Shown in pieces: positions 1-8,164 of a DNA stretch of 64,000 nucleotides (its first letter is position 1; every line of letters begins with the position of its first letter). Made by a program: the position numbers and the translations under genes. Source of the DNA: Devosia elaeis (GTDB lineage Bacteria; Pseudomonadota; Alphaproteobacteria; Rhizobiales; Devosiaceae); assembly GCF_001650025.1 (NCBI RefSeq), contig NZ_LVVY01000065.1, positions 62,001-126,000 of the forward strand. The letters are read 5' to 3'. The notes beneath the pieces were generated by a model. That model was not told the origin of the DNA. It saw only the letters and a program-made list of their open reading frames with translations, and searched no databases.

Positions 1-266
1 ATCTTACGGTCAGCCAGGCGAGATGCCGTATCGGCAGCAAGGCGCCCAAGCGCACGAAAGGCGCCGCGCACCCGAACCCTAGCGCGCGGCATGTGGTCAC
101 GAAAAATGAAAATGACGCCTCCGGTCATAGCTTTGAGGCATGATGCCGCCAAGGACAGGGAACCGCTGCGCATTGCACTTGCAGGCTAGACGGCAGCACT
201 GGTGGGAATATTCTCGATGAAGGCTGAGCCGAGGCCATAAAGGCCAGATGTCCTGAGGAGGTCTTT
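1..266. other. Leading stretch without a supported gene
   Basis: No reading frame here looks like a conserved protein. The only open frame of note is a 27-codon one at 106-189 that lacks a clear ribosome binding site. The right end carries the leader of the AraC-type gene, including its GAGGAGG ribosome binding site at about 255-261. The stretch may hold that gene's promoter, but I could not pick out a convincing -35/-10 pair. Confidence 0.5.
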
Positions 267-1322
267 ATGCTCGGAGAAGTGGTTGCAACGCATCATGGAT
301 CATCGTCCATCCGAGCCTTCTTCCTTGAACCGGCCCTTGCCGAGTTGCGACGGCTGCGGCATCCGGTGCAGAACAAGCTGAAGCAATTCGGCCTGACCCT
401 CTCTGACATACGCTCACCCTACGCCTGGGTGCCGCTACGGTGCCATACCGAATTGCTGGAGGCCGCCGCTCGTTTAACCCGGAATGAATATCTGGGTTTC
501 GAGATTGGGCGCCGTTTCGATGAGCAAAGCCTTGGTCCTTTTTCGACCTTGCTGGCCAATGCACGCACGTTGCGAGAAGTTTTCGAACTCTATCGCAGCT
601 TTCAGTCGGTTTGGCAGGCGAACACCAGTTTCGTCACCGAGCGCCATTCCGACGTAACGCACTATCTGTATCTCATCGACGACCCCAATATCTGGCCCCG
701 CCGCCAGGACACGGAATTCACGATCGCGGCGTTGGTTACACTGGGCCGGCATCTGGGATGGCCTAAATGGTGTCCCGAAGCCGTGGAATTCGAGCACGCC
801 CTGCCCACCGATACCCGACCACTTAGAGCATTCTTTAATGCGCCTGTGTTCGCAAACCGCGACGCGAACCGCATGATCGTGTCCAATTCCGATCTGGATC
901 GCCCATTGCCGAGGGCCAGCGAGGGGCACGAAGAGGGCACCAAAGTGCTCGAGCGTCACCTGCGCGATCTCATGAGCATTGACCAGGTCACCAATCAGAC
1001 GCACACCCTCGTGGACGCCATCGTCGCAATCATCAACCGGCGGATGGGACGTGCCCATCTCGACATAGGCACGGTCGCTCTCGAATTGGGGACTTCGGAG
1101 CGCAGCCTCCGGCGACACCTGGAACAGGCCGGCAAGAGCTTCCGTGACTTGGTGCAGGAACAACGCCTTCTCAGGGCAAAATCGCTTCTGAGCACCGGGC
1201 GGACCTCTGTTTCCGATGCCGCGGCGAGGCTAGGCTATGCCGACGCAGCTGCCTTCTGTCGCGCGTTTCGCGAGTGGACAGGAATTTCGCCCATGCGCTA
1301 CGCCCGGCAGCGGAAAAGTTGA
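267..1322 (+). CDS. AraC family transcriptional regulator
   Basis: 351 aa. The C-terminal third (about residues 245-350) is an AraC/XylS DNA-binding domain with two helix-turn-helix units: the first contains LELGTSERSLRRHL, the second LGYADAAAFCRAF followed by the usual W-x-G-I-S-P-x-x-Y ending. Residues of about 15-210 resemble the AraC-type ligand domain found in OruR-like regulators (PF12625 style), not the arabinose cupin. The ATG is preceded by GAGGAGG at good spacing. The gene converges on the MBL hydrolase with a 14-bp gap and lies 1.2 kb from the amine oxidase, so these are its likely targets. The inducer cannot be read from sequence. Confidence 0.9.
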   Translation: MLGEVVATHHGSSSIRAFFLEPALAELRRLRHPVQNKLKQFGLTLSDIRSPYAWVPLRCHTELLEAAARLTRNEYLGFEIGRRFDEQSLGPFSTLLANARTLREVFELYRSFQSVWQANTSFVTERHSDVTHYLYLIDDPNIWPRRQDTEFTIAALVTLGRHLGWPKWCPEAVEFEHALPTDTRPLRAFFNAPVFANRDANRMIVSNSDLDRPLPRASEGHEEGTKVLERHLRDLMSIDQVTNQTHTLVDAIVAIINRRMGRAHLDIGTVALELGTSERSLRRHLEQAGKSFRDLVQEQRLLRAKSLLSTGRTSVSDAAARLGYADAAAFCRAFREWTGISPMRYARQRKS

Positions 1323-1336
1323 TCCTGTTGCGCCGA

Positions 1337-2305
1337 CTATAGTCGCTGATACTGCAATGCCCCGTCGTCGTCCTTCCACCTGCGCATGCGGCCGGTTTCG
1401 ACGAGGTGGTTCAAGAGCGCTGCGGCCATCGTGTAGTGAATATCCAAGACCTGTTGACCGGGACCGACGCGAAACAGTGCGGATAACAGGCCGGCACCGG
1501 TAATCGGCGCGTGTGCTGCCATCCAAGCGCGATTGAGGCGCCGCTCGTAGGATGCCAGGTGGCCCGCCACCCGGTCGCCGACATTTGAAAATGGTGCGCC
1601 ATGGCCCGGCAGGGCGATGATGGAAGCATCCACGCCCGTCCAACTCTTGAGGAAATTCAGCATCCTTCCAAGTGGATCGGCATCTGGCGCATCCATGGCG
1701 ACGCCGACATAAGGGGTCATTTCCGGCAGTATCTGATCTCCGGTTATGAGCAAGCCATTCTTTTCATCGAAGAACAGCGCCGGTGCCACGGAGTGACCGC
1801 CGCCAAGCCTGACAAGCCATTCGCGGTCGCCGACGCCGATGCGCGCGTCTTCCCGCAGTGCACCGTAAAAAGCGGGCGGGATCGCCGCCCTGCCGCCGAG
1901 GGGCCTTGAGGGGCTCGCACCGGGACGATCCGCACCCATTTTAAGCAGGAAGCCTTCTCGCAAAAGCGCTGCATCTGAAGGCGTACGCGCAAAGGCAGCT
2001 TGTGCCCTTTTCATCTCGGCGCCGCTGATATGGATCGAAACTTGATACGCTTTCTCGAAGTGATGTGCGAGGCCCATATGGTCGGCATGGGCATGGGTGC
2101 AGTAGATGGCAGTCAAGCCTTGCGCCCAATCCAGCTTATCCCAAACGCGCCTAGTCTCAGGGTCATCCTTGCCGGTGTCGAAGAGAACTCGCTCGTTCCC
2201 AAGCCAAGCATTCACATGTTGCAGCGCGGGATTGTCGGAGCGCATCGGCAGGATGATGCGACGCATTCCTGCTTCGGCGAGGCGTCGTTGGATCGAAAGC
2301 GACAT
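1337..2305 (-). CDS. MBL-fold metallo-hydrolase
   Basis: 322 aa from the chosen start (MSLSIQRRL); an in-frame ATG at 2359 is also possible, and neither has a strong ribosome binding site. The metallo-beta-lactamase signature THAHADHMG gives the HxHxDH zinc site. Further ligands are likely in GGGHSVAP, in the Asp of ITGDQILPE and in the His of LPGHGAPF, so the binuclear metal site looks complete. The family includes thioesterases, lactonases and glyoxalase II-like enzymes. A CoA-thioester or lactone hydrolase would suit the catabolic context, but the substrate is not shown. It is divergent from the copper amine oxidase across about 200 bp and convergent with the AraC gene. Confidence 0.85.
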   Translation of the reverse strand: MSLSIQRRLAEAGMRRIILPMRSDNPALQHVNAWLGNERVLFDTGKDDPETRRVWDKLDWAQGLTAIYCTHAHADHMGLAHHFEKAYQVSIHISGAEMKRAQAAFARTPSDAALLREGFLLKMGADRPGASPSRPLGGRAAIPPAFYGALREDARIGVGDREWLVRLGGGHSVAPALFFDEKNGLLITGDQILPEMTPYVGVAMDAPDADPLGRMLNFLKSWTGVDASIIALPGHGAPFSNVGDRVAGHLASYERRLNRAWMAAHAPITGAGLLSALFRVGPGQQVLDIHYTMAAALLNHLVETGRMRRWKDDDGALQYQRL

Positions 2306-2470
2306 CGGGGAATTGCCTAGTCTGGCGACGGCAAACGGCCGCCCCGTCGCTCCTAGCATCGCGCCGAAGAGACGGTCCAGCGTTGCCGCAAGACATATGC
2401 CGAATTTTAGGCCGTGGCCGAAAATACAAAGAATTTGGCCGGACTTGCCTACTGCCGGCCGTCAATCGCG

Positions 2471-2498
2471 TGCCAGTCTCGCCATAAGAAGACTGGCA
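2471..2498. promoter_or_regulatory. Inverted repeat in amine oxidase leader
   Basis: TGCCAGTCT (2471-2479) and AGACTGGCA (2490-2498) form a perfect 9-bp inverted repeat with a 10-nt spacer. It ends 9 bp before the ATG of the copper amine oxidase, so it sits in the leader and brushes the ribosome binding site (AGGTGA). It could be an operator or an mRNA hairpin that limits ribosome access. The rest of the 202-bp gap (2306-2507) must hold the divergent promoters. Confidence 0.4.
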
Positions 2499-2507
2499 GG
2501 TGATGAC

Positions 2508-4508
2508 ATGCTCAATACGCACGACAAGACCAATGCGGCTCAGATTGCCGTCGTTCATCCACTCGACCCGTTGACGTTCGATGAGATCCGGCGGGCCTGC
2601 GAGATCGTGCGTGCAGATACCCGTGATGCCACCTCGCTCCGCTTTCCATGGGTCGAACTGCTTGAGCCGGTCAAAAGCGAGGTGGACGGATTTACTGCCG
2701 GCAGCGACTTTTCGCGCCGCGCGATGATCGTCACCCTCGATACGAGCAACGGTGCGGCAACCGAAGTCGTCGTCGACTTGCGCAACAACACGTTAGAGAG
2801 TCGCAAATCGATTGCGACGGACCACGAGCATGGCCAGCCGCCAATCCTGGTCGAGGATTTTCATCGCGCTGCGGCGATCGTCAAAGCCAATGCCGACTGG
2901 CGTGGCGCGCTGAAGCGACGCGGCCTGACGGACGAGGAAATCGATCTGGTTCAGGTCGACCCCATTTCCCCTGGCTATTTCGATTTCGAACCATACAAGG
3001 GGCGCCGCATTCTGCGCGCGGTCACCTATTATCGTGCCTACGAAAAGGACAATGCCTACGCTCATCCTGTCGAAGGACTGGTGGCTGTGGTTGATCTGAT
3101 CGAAGGCGCGGTGATCTCGCTGGAAGACGACGGGCGCAATGTGCCGATCCCGCGCCGGCAATACAATTACGAGACGGCGGCGCTGGGTGCGCCACGCACG
3201 GACCTCAAGCCGCTGGAAATCGTTCAGCCCGACGGGCCGAGTTTCACCGTCGACGGATGGAAGGTGACCTGGCAGGATTGGGAGTTTCGCGTCGGCTTCA
3301 CGCCAAGAGAGGGCGTGGTGCTAAGCCAGCTTGGATTCCGGAACGAAGGACGCGTACGGCCGATCATCTATCGAGCCAGCGTCACCGAAATGGCCGTGCC
3401 CTATGCGGATCCCACGCCGCAGCACTTCGCCAAATGTGCTTTCGACGCCGGTGAATTCGGCCTGGGCAAGCTCGCCAATCAGCTGGAACTGGGCTGCGAT
3501 TGCCTGGGGCATATCCACTATTTCGACGTGCCGGCAAGTGATGACTTCGGTCAACCGTTCATCATGAAAAATGCGATCTGCATGCATGAGGAAGACTACG
3601 GAATCCTTTGGAAACACAACGAATTCCGCAGCAATGTCAGCGAAACGCGCAGGTCGCGGCGCCTCGTTATCAGTTTCTTCGCCACCGTTGGAAACTACGA
3701 CTACGGCTTCTACTGGTACCTCTATCAGGACGGCACGATCCAGCTTGAGGCGAAGTTGACTGGTATCGTACAAACGGCAGCGTTGGAAAACGGCGAGCGC
3801 TATAAATATGGCGGCATGATCACGCCGGACCTCGGTGGCCCGAGCCATCAGCATTTTTTCAACGCGCGCCTGCATATGGCCATCGATGGGGCCGGCAACA
3901 GCGTCACCCAGCACGACTATCGAAGCGTGCCGTTAGGCGAAAAGAGCCCGTTCGGCAACGTGTTCGAGGTAACGTCGGAACTGCTTGAAAACGAAGCAGA
4001 CGCTGCGCGTAATGCCGACGGCGCCACGGGCCGCTATTGGAAGGTCATCAATCCCAATGTCACCAACGAGGTTGGCAACCATCCCGGCTACAAGGTGGTC
4101 GTCATGCCCTCCCCTACCCTTTTGGCCGATCCTAACAGCTCGGTCGCCAAACGCGCAGGATTTGCGCAGAAGCATATCTGGGTCACGCCCTATGCGCCCG
4201 AAGAGCGGTTTGCCAGCGGTGACTATCCGAACCAGCATGGCGGCGAATGCGGCTTGCCGGTCTATGTCCGGCAGAAGCGCAGTATCGTGAACCAGGACAT
4301 CGTCCTCTGGCACAGCTTCGGACATACCCATGTGTGCAAGCCCGAAGACTTTCCGATCATGCCCGTCGAATATGCCGGCTTCACGCTCAAGCCGAACAAC
4401 TTCTTCATGACCAGCCCGGCCATGACGATCCCACCGGCCGGCAAACATCATCACGGCAAGTCAGGCGGCGACGCATGCTGCCACGGCCCCGCCGATACAA
4501 CGAATTGA
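2508..4508 (+). CDS. Copper-containing (TPQ) primary amine oxidase
   Basis: 666 aa, normal for bacterial copper amine oxidases. These enzymes oxidise a primary amine to aldehyde, ammonia and hydrogen peroxide. The topaquinone precursor is Tyr397 in the motif TVGNYDYGF, the catalytic base is Asp313 in FDAGEFG, and the copper ligands are His447 and His449 (HQHFF) with His608 in GHTHV. All key residues are present. The start was placed at MLNTHDK because the open frame upstream crosses the divergent MBL promoter region and has no family similarity. No signal peptide is visible, so the enzyme is probably cytoplasmic, as in Arthrobacter-type AGAO. The C-terminus ends in a His/Cys-rich tail (HHHGKSGGDACCHG). 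A permease follows, suggesting that an imported amine (for example tryptamine or phenethylamine) is the substrate; the amine itself is inferred. Confidence 0.96.
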   Translation: MLNTHDKTNAAQIAVVHPLDPLTFDEIRRACEIVRADTRDATSLRFPWVELLEPVKSEVDGFTAGSDFSRRAMIVTLDTSNGAATEVVVDLRNNTLESRKSIATDHEHGQPPILVEDFHRAAAIVKANADWRGALKRRGLTDEEIDLVQVDPISPGYFDFEPYKGRRILRAVTYYRAYEKDNAYAHPVEGLVAVVDLIEGAVISLEDDGRNVPIPRRQYNYETAALGAPRTDLKPLEIVQPDGPSFTVDGWKVTWQDWEFRVGFTPREGVVLSQLGFRNEGRVRPIIYRASVTEMAVPYADPTPQHFAKCAFDAGEFGLGKLANQLELGCDCLGHIHYFDVPASDDFGQPFIMKNAICMHEEDYGILWKHNEFRSNVSETRRSRRLVISFFATVGNYDYGFYWYLYQDGTIQLEAKLTGIVQTAALENGERYKYGGMITPDLGGPSHQHFFNARLHMAIDGAGNSVTQHDYRSVPLGEKSPFGNVFEVTSELLENEADAARNADGATGRYWKVINPNVTNEVGNHPGYKVVVMPSPTLLADPNSSVAKRAGFAQKHIWVTPYAPEERFASGDYPNQHGGECGLPVYVRQKRSIVNQDIVLWHSFGHTHVCKPEDFPIMPVEYAGFTLKPNNFFMTSPAMTIPPAGKHHHGKSGGDACCHGPADTTN

Positions 4509-4513
4509 CCAGC

Positions 4514-4538
4514 GCGCCGTCTGATCTTCAGGCGGCGC
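4514..4538 (+). terminator. Stem-loop terminator after amine oxidase
   Basis: GCGCCGTCTGA (4514-4524) pairs with TCAGGCGGCGC (4528-4538), an 11-bp stem with one G-U pair and a 3-nt loop, six bases after the stop codon. Only a short T run (ACTTTCTG) follows, so termination may be partial. Confidence 0.5.
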
Positions 4539-4559
4539 TGACTTTCTGCGGAGGAAGCG

Positions 4560-4832
4560 ATGATTTGCTGCGCAACGCTCATCGTCACTTTGAAGCTGGC
4601 CTGGAACGCTGCCAGGGCTCGCCCTGTAGTGTGCGCATCGGGTGGCACATGCCGGGTCGTGCCCATACCAAGACCCGATTGGCTGCGACTGGAAATCGGC
4701 GCCGCCGCCAGCCTTCTTCTGCTTTTGTGCATGATCATGGGCGGCCTGGCATTCGACCAGCCGCCATCTGCCATCATCGGAAACCTTCATCAGATCGGCT
4801 GCCTGGCTTTGGGGAAGCTGGGAGCAACATAG
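4560..4832 (+). CDS. Possible small membrane protein
   Basis: A 90-codon frame whose ATG has a strong ribosome binding site (GGAGGAA at 4550-4556). The product would have one hydrophobic stretch at about residues 44-66 (IGAAASLLLLLCMIMGGLAF) and six cysteines. I recognise no family, and the first 40 residues look like random high-GC coding. It fills the otherwise empty gap 4509-4899 between the amine oxidase and the permease. It may be a chance frame; overlapping frames on both strands are no better supported. Confidence 0.22.
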   Translation: MICCATLIVTLKLAWNAARARPVVCASGGTCRVVPIPRPDWLRLEIGAAASLLLLLCMIMGGLAFDQPPSAIIGNLHQIGCLALGKLGAT

Positions 4833-4899
4833 ATCGGGGACCAACGCTGCCGGTCGAGGGAAATGGCCGATAGCGTCAATAATCAACTGGGGAACGCAA

Positions 4900-6351
4900 A
4901 TGACAATACCTGAAGGGGCTCGGCGAGACCGCGCCGACGAACGTTTACAAGGCGGCCAACTGGGAACGAGTTCGGTCGTCTTTATGGTGCTCGCGGCCAG
5001 CGCGCCGCTCGCAGTCGTCGTGGCTCTGATGCCCATCGCTTTTGCCTACGGCAATGGTGCCGGCCTGCCGGGTGCTTATTTCATCGCCGTATTGGCGATG
5101 ATCCTGTTCGCTGTTGGTTACGTGAGGATCATCCCGTTCGTAAAGAATGCCGGCGCCTTTTACGCCTATATCGCTGCGGGCTTTGGCAAGGAAATCGGCT
5201 TGGCTGCGGCGTTCATGTCGGCAACGGCCTATTTCGCTCTGTGCGGTTCGACCTTGGCAGCTTTGGCCTTTTTCTGTGCGGACCTGTTCAAGACCATGAC
5301 TGGTATGGACACGCACTGGGCGGTCTGGGGTATACTGAATACGCTGCTGATCTTCTTTGTCTCGACCCGCAAGATCACCTCTGCCGCGATTGTGCTGACC
5401 CTGGTCCTGCTCACCGAAATTGTCATTATCGTCGCGCTGGACATTGCAGTGTGGATGCGGCTGGGACCGCCGGCTTTCGATCTCAGCGACTTTTCCATTC
5501 CGAGCGTTTTTGCTCCGGGGCTCGGCATTGCACTAATTTATGCCTTTAACGGGCTGGCGGGCATCGAAGGTACAGCGATCTACCAGGAAGAAGCCAAGGA
5601 CCGCACCAGAACCACCAAGCGTGCAACGTTCATTGCCCTCCTGCTGGCAGGTGTTTTCTACATTATGACGGCTTGGTCCCTGGCCAGTGCTGTCGGTAGT
5701 GGACGTGTGGCAGAAATTGCCGGCGCCGACCCTGGGCATTTCGTCTTCGCGCAGGCGAATGACTATCTTGGCGCCTGGAGCGGCACGATGTTCAGTGTCC
5801 TTGTCATCACCAGCGCCTTTGCGGCCTCACTGGGTCTTTTCAATAATGCGTCGCGTTACGTTTTTGCCCTGGCCCGTGACCGGGTATTGCCGGCCACTCT
5901 TGCCAAGACCCATCCTATCAATCATTCCCCGCGCAATGCGGCAGTGCTGCTCGGCAGCATCCTCCTCATTGTGATCGCACTCTCTGCGGCGAGCTCGCTT
6001 GATCCTCTGCTCAACGTGTCACCCGCGCTGATCGGCATTGGATCGATCAGCTTGATGCTGCTGATTGTCCTCACGTCGTTCGCGATTGCCGTGTTTTTTG
6101 CTCGCAAGGGGGAGATATCCATCGCCAAGACGGCTGCTCCTGTGGCCGGCGGCCTTGTGGTTGGCATTGCCAGTTGGATGGCCATCACCAATTACTCGGC
6201 CCTGACGGGTGTCGACTCGCCGGTGGTCAACAGCCTGATCTGGGTGGTTCCTGCGACCGCGCTCATCGGGTTCTGCCTCGCCGTATACCTTCGCGCCGCC
6301 AAACCAGAAACATACAAAAACATCGGCGCTTCGCGTGTCGAAGGGGCTTGA
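4900..6351 (+). CDS. APC-superfamily amino acid/amine permease
   Basis: 483 aa with about 12 hydrophobic segments, starting around residue 30 (SVVFMVLAASAPLAVVVAL). The early S-x-P-L and G-x-G-A-G-L-P pattern and the long loop with RNAAVLLGS fit the amino acid-polyamine-organocation superfamily. It would work as a proton-coupled importer in the inner membrane. Following the copper amine oxidase and preceding the M20 amidohydrolase on the same strand, it is a reasonable uptake system for the amine or conjugate those enzymes use. The ATG follows AACTGGGGAA. Specificity is not visible. Confidence 0.9.
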   Translation: MTIPEGARRDRADERLQGGQLGTSSVVFMVLAASAPLAVVVALMPIAFAYGNGAGLPGAYFIAVLAMILFAVGYVRIIPFVKNAGAFYAYIAAGFGKEIGLAAAFMSATAYFALCGSTLAALAFFCADLFKTMTGMDTHWAVWGILNTLLIFFVSTRKITSAAIVLTLVLLTEIVIIVALDIAVWMRLGPPAFDLSDFSIPSVFAPGLGIALIYAFNGLAGIEGTAIYQEEAKDRTRTTKRATFIALLLAGVFYIMTAWSLASAVGSGRVAEIAGADPGHFVFAQANDYLGAWSGTMFSVLVITSAFAASLGLFNNASRYVFALARDRVLPATLAKTHPINHSPRNAAVLLGSILLIVIALSAASSLDPLLNVSPALIGIGSISLMLLIVLTSFAIAVFFARKGEISIAKTAAPVAGGLVVGIASWMAITNYSALTGVDSPVVNSLIWVVPATALIGFCLAVYLRAAKPETYKNIGASRVEGA

Positions 6352-6359
6352 CCAATACA

Positions 6360-6378
6360 GGCCGGGCAATGCCCGGCC
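6360..6378. terminator. Intercistronic GC-rich hairpin
   Basis: GGCCGGGC (6360-6367) and GCCCGGCC (6371-6378) form a perfect 8-bp stem with a 3-nt AAT loop in the 56-bp gap between permease and amidohydrolase. There is no T run, so it is more likely an mRNA processing or attenuation hairpin than a full terminator. Confidence 0.4.
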
Positions 6379-6407
6379 ATCTTGGCATGCCCCTAAGGGA
6401 GATCGAG

Positions 6408-7586
6408 ATGAATGACCGAATTGAGAAGCTGATCGATGGGGTCCGCAACAAGGTCGTCGCTTGGCGGCGGCACATGCACGCCAATCCCGAGCTCTCTTTC
6501 CAAGAGCACGAAACCGCGGCCTTCATCGTCGAACGTCTCCAGGAAATAGGCGGTATCGAAATCTTGCGGCCCTCCGGCACAAGCGTTGTGGGCCGGCTAA
6601 AAGGGAACAGACCCGGTCCGACGATCGCCATTCGCGCTGACTTCGACGCCCTGCCGATCCAGGAGGCCACCGGTGCGGCTTATGCCTCGCAGAGGCCGGG
6701 CGTGATGCATGCCTGTGGTCACGATGGCCACACTGCCATGCTGCTCGGCACCGCAACGGTGCTGTCGCAATTGCGTGAGGATTTCGCCGGTGAGATTCGG
6801 CTTCTGTTCGAGAATGGCGAAGAAGCCCCGCCAGGAGGCGCTAAAGGGATGATAGAAGGTGGCGCCATGGACGAGGTCGATCGCGTGATCGGCCTGCACC
6901 TATGGACGCCGCTCGAGGTCGGCCAAGTCCACATCAATCCGCGGCGCATGATGGCGGCCTGCGACATTTTCCGTATCGAGGTCAAAGGCGTCGGCGGCCA
7001 CGTCGGCGCACCGCATCGCGCTGTCGACCCGATCGCCATCGGTTGCCAGATCGTCACCAATCTCCAACATCTGGTGGCTCGCGAAATCGATCCAGTGGAA
7101 GCTGCCGTGGTTGGTGTCACCGAGTTTCATGCGGGACAGTCCGTCGGCGTCATACCGGCGACGGCCGTCATCAGTGGCGGCACCAACATGTTCGATGCAG
7201 GCGTGAGGGACCTGATCGAACGCCGAATTGGTGAGATTGCCAGCGGCATATGCGCTGCACATGGCGCCAGCTGCGACTATACCTATACGCGCGTTTACGA
7301 TGCCGTGATCAACGACCCGACGACTGCCGGCATTGTCACCACCACCGCCCGCGACATCTTCGGTTCGGAGAAGGTCGAGGAGCGCGATCCGATCATGCCG
7401 GGCGAGGACTTCTCGGCTTTCGGCCAGGTCACACCGTCTTGTTTCATTCTCGTCGGCGCGGGCAATCGCGGAAAGGGCATAACGGCGGCCCATCACGATG
7501 CGCGTTTCGACATCGACGAAGACGCCCTGACCATTGGCGTGCGGCTGTCCGTGAACGCTCTTCTCGCACTGCTCAAGCACGGTTGA
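6408..7586 (+). CDS. M20 family amidohydrolase (hippuricase / IAA-conjugate hydrolase type)
   Basis: 392 aa. The M20D signature is complete: ACGHDGHTAMLLG carries the metal-binding Cys and His, NGEEAPPGGAKGM the catalytic Glu pair, GLHLW another ligand, and MPGEDFSAF the C-terminal Glu site. The early segment RHMHANPELSFQE is typical. Family members remove the acyl group from N-acyl amino acids: hippurate hydrolase, N-acetyl-amino acid deacylase and plant ILR1-like indole-3-acetyl amino acid hydrolases. ATG 6408 was chosen over upstream in-frame codons because those lie inside the permease gene. Position between a permease and an indole/aminobenzoate-type cluster makes an aromatic acyl-amino acid a plausible substrate (inference). 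Confidence 0.92.
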   Translation: MNDRIEKLIDGVRNKVVAWRRHMHANPELSFQEHETAAFIVERLQEIGGIEILRPSGTSVVGRLKGNRPGPTIAIRADFDALPIQEATGAAYASQRPGVMHACGHDGHTAMLLGTATVLSQLREDFAGEIRLLFENGEEAPPGGAKGMIEGGAMDEVDRVIGLHLWTPLEVGQVHINPRRMMAACDIFRIEVKGVGGHVGAPHRAVDPIAIGCQIVTNLQHLVAREIDPVEAAVVGVTEFHAGQSVGVIPATAVISGGTNMFDAGVRDLIERRIGEIASGICAAHGASCDYTYTRVYDAVINDPTTAGIVTTTARDIFGSEKVEERDPIMPGEDFSAFGQVTPSCFILVGAGNRGKGITAAHHDARFDIDEDALTIGVRLSVNALLALLKHG

Positions 7587-7657
7587 CCCACAAACTCTCC
7601 CCGCATCGCGCCGAATCCTCTATTGCATGAGGCATGAAATCGGCCGCGGGGAGAGAA

Positions 7658-8164
7658 ATGGCTGACGACGTTCACGACCGTCGAATGAGCCCGGCGCCGA
7701 CGCTCGAAAGCCTCGGCCTTCAGGACTTTGCGCCTTTCCTCGTCAACCGCATTTCTGCCACCTACAACAGTCAGGTGCAGGAAATGCTGCACAGCCATGA
7801 CCTGACGACTCCCAAGATGCGAACTTTGGCCGTTCTCGCGACACAGGGGCCGCTCACCGTCAACGAACTGGCTTATCTCGCGGTATTCGAACAATCGACG
7901 ATGAGCCGGACGCTGGACGCCTTGGAAAAACAGGGGTTCGTCCAGCGCGAACAACGCGCCACAGACATGCGCGTGCGAGAATTGCGGATCACCGAAGCGG
8001 GTCGTTCGGTATTCGAGAGTTTCTGGCCGGCGCTTTACCGGCTTTATGACGACATGTTCGAGGGTGTGGCGCCCGCGGACCGCGAGCGGCTCATCGATAC
8101 CCTGCATAGGGTGCTGGCCAATCTCAACCGTACGCCGCAAAAGGGCGGCGAGACGCAAGACTAG
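7658..8164 (+). CDS. MarR family transcriptional regulator
   Basis: 168 aa from ATG 7658, which has GGGGAGAG just upstream; ATG 7634 in frame is less well placed. The winged-helix core runs from about residue 50 (TTPKMRTLAVLATQGPLTVNEL) through the recognition helix STMSRTLDALEKQGFV to the wing (RATDMRVRELRITEAG). MarR proteins usually repress and are released by aromatic acids or CoA thioesters. It converges with and overlaps iorB by 4 bp at the stops, so the iorAB unit is a likely target; a perfect palindrome lies in front of iorA at 11888-11903. Confidence 0.92.
   Translation: MADDVHDRRMSPAPTLESLGLQDFAPFLVNRISATYNSQVQEMLHSHDLTTPKMRTLAVLATQGPLTVNELAYLAVFEQSTMSRTLDALEKQGFVQREQRATDMRVRELRITEAGRSVFESFWPALYRLYDDMFEGVAPADRERLIDTLHRVLANLNRTPQKGGETQD

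Noticed and set aside
106-189. 27-codon frame before the first gene
   Set aside because: No ribosome binding site of note, no similarity, short enough to be chance.
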